A stretch of DNA of 64,000 nucleotides from Rhabditoides inermis (lineage: Eukaryota > Nematoda > Chromadorea > Rhabditida > Rhabditidae), in the NCBI GenBank assembly GCA_963966185.1, contig CAWZYM010000301.1, positions 1,237,001 through 1,301,000 of the forward strand, given 5' to 3'. A program made the position numbers and the translations under genes. Below, one piece after another: positions 10,720 to 25,800 of the stretch (positions within the stretch are counted from its first letter, which is position 1; each line of letters begins with the position of its first letter). The notes under the pieces are model-generated. The model did no database searches, was not told where the DNA came from, and worked only from the letters and a program-made list of their open reading frames with translations.

Positions 10720-12871
10720 ATGTCGTGGTCTGTGCTCACCGCGCAGTCTGTGTGTATGGCCGGACTGGCTGGGTTCATTCCGACCGAGCTGATCCATCGA
10801 CTCACCAGTCTATGCGACCATCCCGTATACGGACTGGCCGCCAGAAGTAAGCATGTCTGTGTGTTTGTTTGTCCTTGTCACTACGTCTACGACTACGTAC
10901 AGCCATTTTGACATGTTCCTTATGTTTTCCCAATAAAGTGGCTGTCCGTGAGTTTATCACCTACGCACCTTCCTTGTATGTTCTAACCTCCTAACCAACC
11001 CTCACACTCCATTGTTGCGTGTGTGTCATTGTGTTGTCCGTCCGTTGCCCGTCGATGTGTTTGTTGTCTCTGTTTCAGCGATGCTGTGTTGCACTCGCTG
11101 CTCCCCTTGTTGCGCCTGCTGTGTGCGCTGTGTCCGTCCCGAGGACTCGTACGATATACCCGGTCGCATACACATACCCGTACCCGTCTATGACAACCCC
11201 GGTCGCGGACGCTCGCGCGTCCGCCGCACGCGCGTCCCTTCCGCGGCATCGCGCGTGAGTGACGCGCGGCAGGGCGCGAGTGCCGCGTTCGAGGTGGAGA
11301 CGCGTCCGGTGCTGGACACTGAGCCAGTGCAGAGTGGGGAGGATATGCGGTGGATAGATGCGGAGGGAGACAACCCGCAGTGCTGCAGGTCTCATGCAAT
11401 GCTATATGCTCCGCGCACTTCTACTACTCTCATATCTTTATACCCCCTGATTCTGCGCATGATTTCCTCCTCTCTTCTCTTTCGACGCACGTTTCCACCT
11501 CTTTCTCTCTGCCTTCTGTAACATGTCTCGTTTATCTTTACATTCTGCTCGCTCGAACGCCTATCCATCACGGCTCGTCTGTTGCAGGGGCAAACGCAAG
11601 CCGGGCTTTCGGCCGCTCAGCCAAGCCGCGCCAACCGAACGAAACGTATTAGTGTGCGTTACATTTCACAACATATTGAGATATAAAACGTAGATTGAGA
11701 AATAATTAGCTTGACCTTTACAAAAGCTTGGCCTTTACAATGGAAAAAAATAGATTTATTTTTATTAGGTAGATCACACAAAACATGGAATTGTTTATGC
11801 CAATGGATGAGATCATGGGATGCATTCTCTTCAAAACAAGTGTTCAGGATAGACCAAAAGTACACCCCATTCACTCTCGCAATAGTTTACCAAATGTGCG
11901 TTATGCCGTCATGCCGTCACTAGACCGATGACCGGTTATGTATCGTTTCCGTAAACTCGAAATTCTGTTGTGGGGTGGTGATAGTTTCATCAATTGGGGG
12001 AAAGTGAAAAAAGTTTATGTGGATTAAACAAACGATGATATTTCAGAGATATTTCAACTGGCCGGCGGGCTGCTTCGGAAGAAGTGAGCAGCCAGCGGAA
12101 GAAGAAGAAGGAGAAGAAGATGGAAGGGGGAAAGAGGAGCGGAGGCTTCTTCTCGGTGAGATCAATGATTACTGATTACCTATATATTTTTGATTGTTTA
12201 TAGATTTGAACATGTTGATTGCTTATCGATTGCTTTGCAGAAGCTGTTCGGTTCGTCCTCTTCCACGGCCTCTCCTCGTGAACAGACAGCTGAGCGGGAG
12301 CGGCCGGTCATCGAGCACCTCGGAGCCACACAGGTCACAATACTTATTTGATATATTCATTTGACTATTATAATATTCTTGAACTTCCTTCACAATTATC
12401 CAGCACCGATTGTGTAAAAAGATGACTCTTATTTTTTTTCAAATGCCAGTGAAACGTGCTACCGTCCACGATATTTTGTCTGCTTCTTCGGAGCGAAAAC
12501 TGGAATTTACATGTTAAAAGCGATTAAGAACAAAAAAAGAACATTACTTTTAGCGCGCCGATTTCTCGTACTCGTCGTCGCAGCTGCCACAGAAGACGAC
12601 GCCAGTGGAAGACGACTATGCCACCATTGACAGACTGCGCACGCGCGCACACAGGGAAAGTGAGTCGTGCTTTATTCAATTTTAGATTTCAGTTCTATTC
12701 TTTATCATTGCGTGTTCAGATAACGTATTAGTGTTCATTTGTTTACATATGTGTTTATTTGGTGTTACTGAATTTGCCGATCGATCTGCTACTTTCGCGC
12801 TTTTCCCATTTGCTCACGAAACTGCAGTATCATCAATCAGTCAACTCTTTCCGGGATGTGCATTACCTTGG

Positions 12872-12916
<45 letters not shown>

Positions 12917-15793
12917 CTCGCCTGCTCTCTCCGTGGCGTTCCCTCCCGCAATCCTACTTTTTTACTCTTTGGAACGCCGCGCTGAAAAGTTGCCTGGTCA
13001 GTTGGCGGAACGAGAATTCTTTTTGTCACTCTCTTGAGTTACAAAAAGAAAGGATCCCAGGTTTCGAAATAGTCAGAAACCAGCAAACACCAGGAGACAC
13101 GCACGTTGTTAGTTTCATAATATTTTCCAGGTTGACTCACTCTCTCACATGAGTGTGGTGTGATGACTGTGTTGTGTGGGTGCTGCAGCAATCATACGAA
13201 GTACGATTACACCCCCCTCCGGTCATCTATCAAAGCTCAACAACAGCTGCCCGCTTCTTGCCGACACTCGCCTGACCGCTTTTTGTCGCGTATTGGATGT
13301 TTGTCCTCTCTTTACAATCATCCGATCAATACTCGCATAGTGTATCGATTCGATGCAACATTTGTACCCGGGTGTGAGTGTGTTTTCCGAGCGCCCACGC
13401 TCATCCTCTCAACTCTGCGCTCTCCTTCATTCACACGATATCTCGCTGATCTCTCATGCTCAGGATATTCGATAGCCGGCAAGAGAGCGAGAAATTTAGG
13501 AGAGATCAGAGAAAAAGGGGGAAGTGAGGGTTCTCCCTGGCTGAAAAGCGAGATAAGTGCCGTGATAGCAGGAGCGCATTCTTGGATTTTGGATGATCAC
13601 TCCTCTCGTTACAGCGGAAACGAAGATTTTCATGGGAACGAAATTTAATGAGCGCCGCTGGGGTTATAAAGTGAGGGGAAGAGTCACACAGGTGCATGCA
13701 AAGATGCATGCACGAGAAGGGGCTGGATGTTGGATCCCAAAAACACAAAGATAACAAGTCAGTAAGTCGCATTCTGCAAAACAGTTCAAAACAGTGAGAG
13801 AAACAAAGTAACGTGTTTGTTTGAGTGTCGATGCCGGCGCAGTCTCGCAGTGTCCACTTCGTGGAAGGAGACGTGGCAGTCCTGGAGCAGGCACATAGGT
13901 ACGAAAACTCTACTTTTTAATCTTCGTGTGATTGTGGTTTGTAGTAGCCGTTAATATATGTGAGTGTACAGACATCAATTTCAGTAAGATGTGTTTTCAG
14001 GGCGCAGCGTGGTTCTGGCCCCAGCTCGCACCTTCGATCGGGAAGTTTGGGCAGAGGAGGCGCGACGACTGGAGGAGGACAAGTCAGGGGAGGTGAGACT
14101 GATTGGGATTTATTAGCCACATACGTCGATCTTGTTGCTCGTCATGTTTTGACGTTGCAACCCTTTTTGTACACAAAACACCTGCAACTTTACTTCAACG
14201 TCTACACGACTTCACTTCTGCATTGTTGCTTGTGACTTGTGACTACTATTCATCATTTCAAATAATGAACTACAAAGTATCGTACATGCACTATTCACTT
14301 TATTTTAACCTTTTAATTATTTAACAATCAAAACACATGTATATTATCAAAACATGAAAACGTACTAATTTGAAGTACCTAATATTCCTTCCTTCTCTTT
14401 TCTCACTCCTCACCGCACCCTCTAGGCCTGTCGAACGCGCCCCTCCGATCCACCGCTCGTGGAGCGCAGTCGTCTTCCCTGTCCAACTCTGCGACTGCAT
14501 TGGACGAAGCCACCATGGACCTCCTCGCACTGACAGCAGACCAGCCCACTCCCCCACTCCACGTCAGGAGCCCCCGACAGAACAGACGAGGTGAGTATGA
14601 GCACTTCTGCGCATGCTACAGTGAATGAATGGGAACGACTAATCAACAAGTATGATTGGTATTATGACTAGGATGAATCGCGATGTTATTTTTTTGTTAA
14701 AAAGTGAAATTTACGTCTCCTTCAGATCGTCGTGGCACGCAGGCGGTGGATCAGCAGCAGCTGTCCAAGGCAGCCAGCACGAGTAGCATGCAGAAGAGCG
14801 TCACCACAAAGGTAACCACATTCAAATACCAACGGCAGTCGTGCACATTATCACACCCTAGCTGTTCCATGTTTTCCGGGCAACAGTTGTCGACGAATGT
14901 TCTATTCTGTGATTGTACGGGGTGTTTTGACACGGAAAGATAGGACATTTTGCAGGACGGTGGCCGGCTTGCTTGGGGCAACGACGTGTTCACATGGGAT
15001 CCGAACAGCGATGTGTCGGATGCGAGCGATATGCAGAGGGTGGGTAGGAAGATACGCTTTACGCGTGGTTCATTGCGTAACACTACCATTATGCAGTCAA
15101 TTCTATATCTTTCTCTAGTGGAGTAATCACTCAACCTTTCACATTCCCTTCAGATTCCTCAGCGTTCGCAGTCGCAGACGACGGTGACCCGGAAGCAGAG
15201 GACGGAGACGGAGAGCAGCCAGAAGACCAGCAAGCAGACACAGAAGGTCAGGGAGGTCACGAAGTCAAAAAGAAACATGTTGAAAATGAGTTTTGTTGTT
15301 ACGTTTCACGCAATGATACATCTGATAGCAAGCTACCACTGACATATCAATGACACCCTGGCTTCATGCGAGAGATATAATAACCGAAGAGAAAACACAA
15401 AACTACGTGGAAATGTCGTTCACAAACAACATGGGAAGAGTAGTACACACATTTGCAGGAGGTGGACGAGCGTATCGCGGACCAGCTGGCATTCCAGCAG
15501 GAGACACTCAACGAGATGGATAGGAGTCAGGTGGGGGGAGGGGGGTACAATTAGTACTAACTTTGTAACTTCGAAGTTAGTTGAACTTGACTTTGAACTA
15601 ACTTTGAAATTTTTTGTGAGATGTCACCAATGCAGACCATGCAACTTTCCAGAACGGCTCGACCATCTCGATTCCATTCAAGATCCGAGTGAAGACGAAT
15701 GAGAATGTGACGAGGCTGCTGGTGGGAGAGAGCGGGGATTACTATGGAGAGGTGAGGGAATGGAGAGAGAGTGAGAGAGAGAGAGAAAGAGAA

Positions 15794-15847
<54 letters not shown>

Positions 15848-16825
15848 TGTCCTTTTGCAGCTCGACGAGACAGAGGAGGAGACGCGCCGGAGACTCGAGT
15901 GGGAAAAGAAGCAAGGTGAGTTATTTGTAAGATTGTTTTGATTACAGCCACGTTTATATTGTGGTATTTATGACGCGCCGGGTATAATTGTCATGTGCAT
16001 AGGCCTGGAACCGCGTGATGAGGACACAGTGTCGCGCACTTCCCAGCTACAGTACCTCGACGAGAGGGGACGACCCCTCAGCAAGGAGTACGGTTAGTAT
16101 TTTCTATGTTTTTTTTAGTAATCCATTCTCCCACTTTGATATGCGGCACTCTCCTTTGTGAGCAGTATCTATGTAGTCTGTATTTTGAACGCGGTCTTGA
16201 TAATCGCTGCGTTCGCCGCAAGCCCCGCCCACCCCGGCTGGCGTCCGCAAATAGACCGCCCCGGCCGCGTATCGATCCTCACTTCCCTATAAGGCTAGCC
16301 TCGCTGTTGCCTACGAAAACAAGGCGCGATACAAACGAGCACCAATGGTGTAGCGGTATCATTGTACCCTCCCACGGTACAGACCCGGGTTCAACTCCCG
16401 GTTGGTGCAAATTTTTGGTTTTTTGAATGACAAACTGAATCGAATGTGCTGAAAACTATGATTACGATGGAAGTGCGGATAGAATGCGTTAAAAAGAGTT
16501 ATGATAGTTTGAAATTTCAGATGTGCACGTGCGCAATCTGTCGACGCCCGATGAGCACAGAAGGAGGGAGCTCACCATGGAGTATGAACAACACAAGGAG
16601 GTGAGGAAATTAGTAAAATCGAAACATGAACATTTCGAAGAAATTTGAGTAAGGGATTAATGTGTCATGTTTGTAGGCTCCTCCTGTAGTGAAGACAACA
16701 GTGGAAGGCAAGCTGCGTATGGAGAAGATAGTGGGCGCTGATCTGATCACAGTGGACAGCTGTATCAGCAGCGCATGGACTGTCAGGGACACCGTCACCA
16801 ACTACAAGGTCGGTGTGAACACTTA

Positions 16826-16890
<65 letters not shown>

Positions 16891-19800
16891 CAACCACTTT
16901 CTTCTCTACTCCTCTCATTTTGCTGCTCCAACCCAGATGGTTTTCATCAGCAGCGAACGCCGGGTTTCATGACAAATAAAACACGGAATACTTTCGTTTA
17001 CCGTTTTGTCACATTTTTCAAACAAATCTTAACGTTATTAATTTGTTTTGTTTCAGATCAAGACCACAATCGGCAAGAAGTCTCTGATTGTCGAAGAGGG
17101 TGGCGAGTCCAAGTACAAGGTTTGCATATATTTATTTCACCGAACTTACGCCTAGTGTCTATAATATTATATTTTCATTAATATTGTGTGCGTGTGAGGG
17201 ACTTTCAAGAAAAAACAACAACTTCACAATTCCAGTATCTAAACAATTTGAATTTCATTGTTTGCAGATCACTCTCATCGAGGACGGAGAGACGAAGATC
17301 GAGAAGGAGGCTCACTTGGAGATGCCGGATGGAGTGTCGGCCGAGGTGAGAACGCACAGAATGACATAAGTTACCCTACTAACACCAACTGCATCGAAAC
17401 CCCTCACTCTTTCCCACTACGCGCCCGTAACCGCCCGGCTTCCTTCTCGCTTTTCCTCACCGGCTTCGTTTCAGGTGAAGAACGAGCTGTTGACTGCGGT
17501 GTCGCGCCGTCTCATCCAAGACATGGCCAGCTACTCGTCCGATGAGCTCACTGCCGTCACCCACGTGGAGGTGGAGGTGGTCGAGGACGTCACCAACATC
17601 CTCAAGACCTACGTGATCGGAGAGCGCGCTGATTATGCGGAAGAGATGGAGCAGGCTGCCCTTCACTTCGAGGAGGCCGTCGCCCCGTCGCCGCCGATGA
17701 TCGAAGACGTGCAACGACAGGAGAGAGTGTACGTGGACAGACTGGAGAAGGAGGAGGAGGAGGATCTCCAGCCGGCTGACATCCACCTGCTCACCGAAGG
17801 CAGCCGCTTCCACGGCGAGGCCGAGTTGGCTCGCGCCAAGCGCCTCGTCGAGGAGGAGTCTGTCGACGTGCCCAGCCGGATGGAGCCGCGGTGTGCGCAC
17901 GCGTTCGTCGACTGCGATCTCGTGCGCACCGAGGACAGCTCTACGTTCGATGTGCGCGTGGCGGTGCCACTGCTGCAGCAGATCGCCCTGACCCTCACCA
18001 TCCGACGGGCGAAGAGACAGCAGAAGCAGGACATCCGCCTGCACCAGGAGGGCCGCCACTTCCAGGACGAGGCCACCCTGCAGCGCGTGCGGCGCGTCGA
18101 GACCAGCGACTCCGTGGAGGAGGCCGAGGTGCAGCAGGCACTGCAGCACATCGTGCAGGAGGTGGTGCAGGAGGCGCAGCAGATCGCTGTCCAGCAGATC
18201 ACTGAGCAGCAGGTTGTCGTCACCGAACAGGCCGGGCAGATGCAGACTGTCCAGCAGCAGAAGGCGCACGTGGAGGAATCGCAGGGCGGGCAGTACGACC
18301 TGCAGCAGCAGGGACAGAGACTGCACGGCGAGGCGGCCATCCGTAGACAGGGCCGCTTCGACAGCGAGTCGTCCGAGGAGCTGCCGCCCAAGATCGTGGA
18401 GAGGGAGGCGGACGGAGGCGTATTCGGACTGCAACAGGAGGGCGTGCATCTGCACGGAGAGACCAGGGTGAAGAGGATGCAGCGCTACGAAAGCACCTCC
18501 TCCGTCGAGTCCGTCATGGCCGGCGGATCGCCGACCCTCGTCGACTTTGTCAAGAAGGAGTCGCACGCCGACTTTGACCTCGTATTCGAGACGGCCAGGC
18601 AAGGTGATCCGATGACGCTGCATGTGAAGCGGGCCGAGATGAAGAAGGAGACGATCACTGTCAACACCTCGTTTGCTCGGCAGAATGACGACGAGTCGGC
18701 CGAGGGCAGCGGAAAGGCGAAGAACACGTGGACGGAGACGTGGAACGGACGAGAGCTGGCCGAGGAGTACGCGAATGTGGTGATCGGACTTCAGGACACG
18801 AGTGCTGCAAGACGGCAGCTGGAGGCCGAGACTAACTGGAACACTGCCGGTGTGGAGAAGCTGAAGGCACGCGTCAAAGAGGCCATGGAGGAGCAGGCGA
18901 TGATGCTGTGCGGATTCGAGAACCACATGCTCTCCAAGGCCGAAGCCGCGCACACCGCCAAGGAGAAGACGCAGAGCCGAGTGCAATTCCGCGCGATGGC
19001 TGCCGAGGATGAGCAGGTGACCGTCAAGTGCGCTCTTGCCAACGCACGCGAGCCCAAGGAGGCCGAGGGAGTGCACAAGACGCCCCGCCAAGACAAGGCC
19101 ACTGGCAAGTTTATTGAGAGCGGCGACGAGCACGCCACCTCGATGATCTACCTGCAGAAGAGGACTGGACTCAGCGACGAGATTGCAGAGGGAGTGGGCA
19201 GGGATAAGAACAGCTCGAAGCTGTCTCTGAACGCGAAGGCGTCGTCGGAGGCGAACATCCACTCCACCTTGCCCATCCAGAGGACAACTTCCCTACCCGC
19301 AGACATCTCCTGTGAGAAGAGGCTTGCCACCGCCAACATGGAGAGGCAGGCGTTCTCTGCGTACGCGTCTCTCGACCGCGCCACTACCTCCTCTGTTAAC
19401 CTGTGTCGCTCCGCTGCTACGGGCACCTCGCAGATCCTGATCCAGGACGGCTACAAACAATCGGCTGAGCTGCACGCCTCCGAGTTTGGCGACGCGGTGG
19501 AGCACTGCTCGGTGATGCTGAAGAACACGGGAGGACTGCACGGATCGTCGTCCGCCGACTGGCCGCAACCCGTCACAGGTGGGTGTTACACCGGGGATTT
19601 GAGCGCGTGCGTAGACAAGCGATGGTCGCTGTCCAACTACCGCGCGCTGCTGCCGGCGCACGGCGAGGCGGCGGGCGTGTGGCGGGAGGGCGCGGCCGCC
19701 GCGGCCTCCCTCCACCTGGCCGTCCACTCGACGAGGGTCCGCTCGGGCGTCGAGCACACACAAGAGATGCGTGTGCGCCGCAAGGAGCAGCATGCCAACT

Positions 19801-22800
19801 GCACCGTCTTCTACATGGTGCGCAACACGAGGGACACGCGGCACGCACTCATGAACGTGTCCCTCTGGCAGCCACACCAACTCACGCACCACTCACAACA
19901 CTCCTCCTCCTCCTCCGCACTACACTCGCACAGCCGCGAGAGCAGCATGCACCGCGAGAGCTCCGTTCACAGGGAGAGCTCCGTTCACAGAGAGCACCTC
20001 CACACCACACAGCACCACCTCTACCGGTGCGACTCCTGCGGTTCACTCAAGAGCGCAGGTGGGCTGTTTTTCTCATCATTGTTTTATTATCAATTTGTAG
20101 TATTTTTAGTTTACAGACAATTAGTTGTTGTTATTTAGAATTTCCTTTCTCATACACTAATAAATTTCTAACACGTCATTTGCATAAAATAACACAAAAA
20201 TGAGCGTTTCGGTTGATTCACAATATTTCAGTCTCACAGTCCGAGTTAGAGCAGCGAGCGCAATACGGAAGCCAGTCGAATATTCAATACGAATCACACG
20301 GACAATACGAACAGAACATGCAATATCAACAACAAATGCAACAACAAATGCAACAGCAACATCAACAGCAAATGCAACAAAACATCCAGCAAATTCCCGT
20401 TCAAATCGAAAGCGAAATCGAAAATGAAAGGCTACGGGCGATGCGAGAGGAGAACCGCAGTCTGCGCCAGAGCAAAGATCGCGACGACACCCGACTGTAC
20501 ACTCTCTCCGAACAAACCGAGCAGAGCCAGTCTACATTCAAGTCCACTCTCGTTGATCTCACTTTCGAGGAGGACATCACTCTCGCCAGCGGGAACACCA
20601 GTCGGCAAGTCTCGCCCATTCCTCCCTCTCCGCAGCCGACTATGGAGCAGCAGCACTATCATACCGAAGAGGCGACCGGATATTGGTCGACTGCACGTGG
20701 CGCCGAGGTGGACAGAGAGATGCCTCGAGAGCAGACACGCGCCGCCGTGAGCTCTCAGCATTTGAGCACTGTAGCAGTCGCAGCCGACTTGCAGCAGTCG
20801 CATCACACGAGCCGCGTACAGCATTCTCATGCTCATCAACAGGCCGCCAGCGGACAGCGCGACTTTGCCATTGACTACCACAGTCAACATATTGCGATGC
20901 AAGGCGCGCAGACCACGGAGAGAGTATCGATGCCAGCTACACAAGCAATGACTGACTCGCTGGCACTGAATGAGTATAGCAACCGGCAGGCTGTTATGCA
21001 GGCGTCACTCGGTCAGCTCGTTCCTCCTCCGTCACAATCCATGCAGCAGTCAGTCACACTGCAGCAGCAAACCTCGCAGAGTGGAGCCGCACAGTGTCAG
21101 GCGTCTCGTCAAGAAGACACGAATATGAATGTACCACTGAACAGAGAAGACGAAAGATCAATGACAGAACAATCCTATGAAGAGAAGAGTAGCGTGAAGC
21201 AGTCGATGATTGCCAGCCAGGAACTCTCTACTTCCTACTCCACCGACATTTCCCAATCGACAATATCCACCCAAATTGGATACACCGCCGACGACAAGAG
21301 AATTGACCTCGCCCATCTCACCGCATTGGAGTCGCAGGACGCTGCTGCTCACGGATTTTGGCAGACCCGGCCTCATGGAGATACGGAGCAGACAATGCCA
21401 CAGTCCGAGACAGCTCGCACCGGTCTGCAGACGTTTGGCACTTCGGCCGAGTCTCGTGAGAGCGATGTGGTTGTGGAACGACTCGCCGCCAACTCGCAAA
21501 CGACCGCATCTCACTCGATGAGCCAGTTCGCAGAGACGAGACAGGCTTACGGAGTCGACCAACGCACTGTGCCTGTGAACCTTCAAACTCAGTTTGTAGG
21601 TGGAACGTCGCAGTCTACTCTCTCCGACAGCATGTTTGCTCAAGAAATGTTCACTGGTCACCAGTTCGGACATCAGCAGACAACCGTTCCTGCCGTCGGA
21701 GGCCAGCTCATTGCTCCTCATCCGCAAACAGGCGAAGCCAGCAGAATTGTTTCACAACAGTCCAGGATCGTCCAACAACAGTCGATGCGCGCCAGCTCAA
21801 CTGAATCGATCGGTACCGACGTCCCACTTTCACAGCCGACTCACTCTAGTATGACCACACACCGTCAAGTAAGGGAATCGTCGTCGGAGCTTGGATCCAG
21901 CTCGATGCGCGCAGCCGGAGCAACAACTGTCTCTCAGCACTTTCCTCTCTCCCAGAAGCAGTCTGCAGTTTCCGTTGCCAGTGCCATGCAGTCGTCAACG
22001 TCTGATGCTCAGCAATTCGCTGTGCAAGAGGCGAGCGATGAAACTGCATTCGGATTCTGGAACACGCAGCAGATGCAGGACGCTCAAAAGACACTTCGTG
22101 AGCGGTCTGTCGAGAGACAGCTCGCAACGATGACAATTATGCCAACGTCAGTTACGAACACCGATCAGTCTCATTCACTGATGCACACGTCTTCGGCCTC
22201 TCAAATGCAGTTTGTCCACTCTCAGTCCGAGGCAGAACATGCTCAGCGGGAGTTTGGGATCGACCAGTTGCATCAAGGAGTGCATCTTCATCAACCGTCT
22301 CTCGTTGACAACGCACAGTCAACACTGGCTGACAGCGTGTATGCACAAAAAGCCTTCGATGCTCGGGAGTTCGGTCAGCAAGATACAACTGTGGCAACAG
22401 TTGGTGGACAACTTGTTGCTCCTCCTATGGAATCAGGACAAGCAAGTACTGTGATTACACAACAGACACGAATAGTCCGGCAGCAATCAATGCGTGCCAG
22501 CTCAACGGAGTCAACTGGCGCCGAGGTTCCGCTCTCCAAGCCCACTCACACTGCAATGTCGATTAATCGCAATGTGCGTGAGACGTCTGATGAGAGTGTG
22601 AGGGGAGCGATGCGCGCGGCTGGTGACAGCTCGGTCACCCATCAAGTTCCGCTGTCACACTCACAGTCGATTGAGTTTGCTGATAGCACAATCAGATCCT
22701 CTAACTTCGATGCTGATGCACTGTTTGCGCGAGAAACTGGAGAAGAGACGGCAATCGGGTTCTGGTCCACTCAAAAAACGGAGGATGCCCAGAGGACACT

Positions 22801-25800
22801 TCGTGATCTGTCCGTTGAAAAACATGCTGTCAGTATGACAACACGTGGTGCTACGACTACATCCAGTGAACACGAGTACACCGTCGTGCGGTCGTCTTCG
22901 ACTTCAAAGATTGACGGCACTCACCCTCTCACGGATTCCGCACATGCGACTCGTGGATTTGGTGTTGACCAGACATCCGGAATGATCGATCTCAATCGAA
23001 TCATCTTCACACAAGAAGCGCAAATGACAAGAACCGACTCCCAGGCAGCCCTTCAACAATCAACAATGTATGAATTCGGAAACCAACAGTCGACTACACA
23101 AGCCATGTTTGGTCAGCTGAATCCGCCGGATCAGCAACACGGCGAATCGAGTACGACATTCGTCGACCACATGAGAGTTGTCCAATCTCATTCAACTCGA
23201 GCAAGTTCGGTTGAAACTATTGGCTCTGATGTACCTCTATCCAAGCCAACATCAACACACATGGGTTCCGCAGCCGCTTTGCGCATGTCAAGTGTTGATA
23301 TGGTATCCGGTTCGATGAAGGCAGCCGGCGATGTGCAGATCAACCAGAATGTGCCTCTGCAGCAGACCGGATCTCGATCCGCATCCACGGACACAACTAT
23401 GAAGACTGCCCACGGTCAAACAGTTCAGCTGACCTCCCAGGAGGCTGGAGACTCGTCGGCCTACGGCTTCTGGGGCACTCAACCATCGGAAGAGACCCAG
23501 AAGACCCTCAAAGCCACTTCGACTGAACGTGAGCGGATCGGATTCTCCACTTCGGCTCCAAGCGATTCGACGAACGATAATCAGTTTGCCATTTCGAAGC
23601 AGCCGATCTCGGCACACACAGAAAACTCGCAGACAATGCTCGAGTCGTCACAAGCCCACCGTCAGTTCTCTGTGGAACGCCAGGACAGCGCGATTTCCAT
23701 GCAAGGCGTCGCGAGTCTTGAAACTGCATCCTCTACTCTCAAGGACTCCCAGCGGATGGCTCATGATCAGAAGTTGAATCAGTTCGGCAACCAACAATCG
23801 ACTGTGCCGGCTGCATTCGGTCAGCTGAGTGCACCACCGCCGGAGCACTGCGAGGCGTCCACTACGTACCAACAACAGAACATCTACCAGAGTTCTGCCT
23901 CGATGCGCGCAACGTCTGAAGAGCTCACTGGAACTGAGATTCCGCTCGTGAAACCCAATCACATGAGCGTCGCTGCCCACCGAGAGATGAGAGAGACTAG
24001 CGTTGAGCAAGTGAGCGGTTCTATGAAGGCTGCTGGCAATGTGCAGATCAACCAGAATGTGCCTCTGCAGCAGACCGGATCTCGATCCGCATCCACGGAC
24101 ACAACTATGAAGACTGCCCACGGTCAAACAGTTCAGCTGACCTCCCAGGAGGCTGGAGACTCGTCGGCCTACGGCTTCTGGGGCACTCAACCATCGGAAG
24201 AGACCCAGAAGACCCTCAAAGCCACTTCGACTGAACGTGAGCGGATCGGATTCTCCACTTCGGCTCCAAGCGATTCGACGAACGATAATCAGTTTGCCAT
24301 TTCGAAGCAGCCGATCTCGGCACACACAGAAAACTCGCAGACAATGCTCGAGTCGTCACAAGCCCACCGTCAGTTCTCTGTGGAACGCCAGGACAGCGCG
24401 ATTTCCATGCAAGGCGTCGCGAGTCTTGAAACTGCATCCTCTACTCTCAAGGACTCCCAGCGGATGGCTCATGATCAGAAGTTGAATCAGTTCGGCAACC
24501 AACAATCGACTGTGCCGGCTGCATTCGGTCAGCTGAGTGCACCACCGCCGGAGCACTGCGAGGCGTCCACTACGTACCAACAACAGAACATCTACCAGAG
24601 TTCTGCCTCGATGCGCGCAACGTCTGAAGAGCTCACTGGAACTGAGATTCCGCTCGTGAAACCCAATCACATGAGCGTCGCTGCCCACCGAGAGATGAGA
24701 GAGACTAGCGTTGAGCAAGTGAGCGGTTCTATGAAGGCTGCTGGCAATGTGCAGATCAACCAGAATGTGTCTCTGCAGCAGACCGGATCTCGATCCGCAT
24801 CCACGGACACAACTATGAAGACTGCCCACGGTCAAACAGTTCAGCTGACCTCCCAGGATGCTGGAGACTCGTCGGCCTACGGCTTCTGGGGCACTCAATC
24901 ATCGGAAGAGACCCAGAAGACCCTCAAAGCCACTTCGACTGAACGTGAGCAGATCGGATTCTCCACTTCGGCTCCAAGCAATTCGACGAACGGTAATCAG
25001 TTTGCCATTTCGAAGCAGCCGATCTCGGCACACACAGAAAACTCGCAGACAATGCTCGAGTCGTCGCAAGCCCACCGTCAGTTCTCTGTGGAACGCCAGG
25101 ACAGCGCGATCTCCGTGCAAGGCGCTGCGAGTCTTGAAAGTGCATCGTCTACTCTCAAAGACTCCCAGCGGATTGCTCATGATCAGAAGTTGAATCAGTT
25201 CGGCAACCAACAATCGACTGTGCCGGCTGCGTTCGGTCAGCTGAGTGCACCACCGCCGGAGCACTGCGAGGCGTCCACTACGTACCAACAACAGAACATC
25301 TTCCAGAGTTCTGCATCAATGCGCGCCACGTCTGAAGAGCTCACTGGAACTGAGATTCCGCTCGTGAAACCCAATCACATGAGCGTCGCTGCCCAGCGAG
25401 AGATGAGAGAGACTAGCGTTGAGCAAGTGAGCGGTTCTATGAAGGCTGCTGGCAATGTGCAGATCAACCAGAATGTGCCTCTGCAGCAGACCGGATCTCG
25501 ATCCGCATCCACGGACACAACTATGAAGACTGTCCACGGTCAAACAGTTCAGCTAACCTCTCAGGAGGCTGGAGACTCGTCGGCCTACGGCTTCTGGGGC
25601 ACTCAACCATCGGAAGAGACCCAGAAGACCCTCAAAGCCACTTCGACTGAACGTGAGCAGATCGGATTCTCTACTTCGGCTCCAAGCGATTCGACGAACG
25701 ATAATCAGTTTGTCATTTCGAAGCAGCCGATCTCGGCACACACAGAAAACTCGCAGACAATGCTCGAGTCGTCACAAGCCCACCGTCAGTTCTCTGTGGA

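Noticed and set aside
17457..19262. 601-codon antisense open frame
   Set aside because: Shadow of the high-GC sense exon; Leu/Arg/His-rich composition and no splice or start support.
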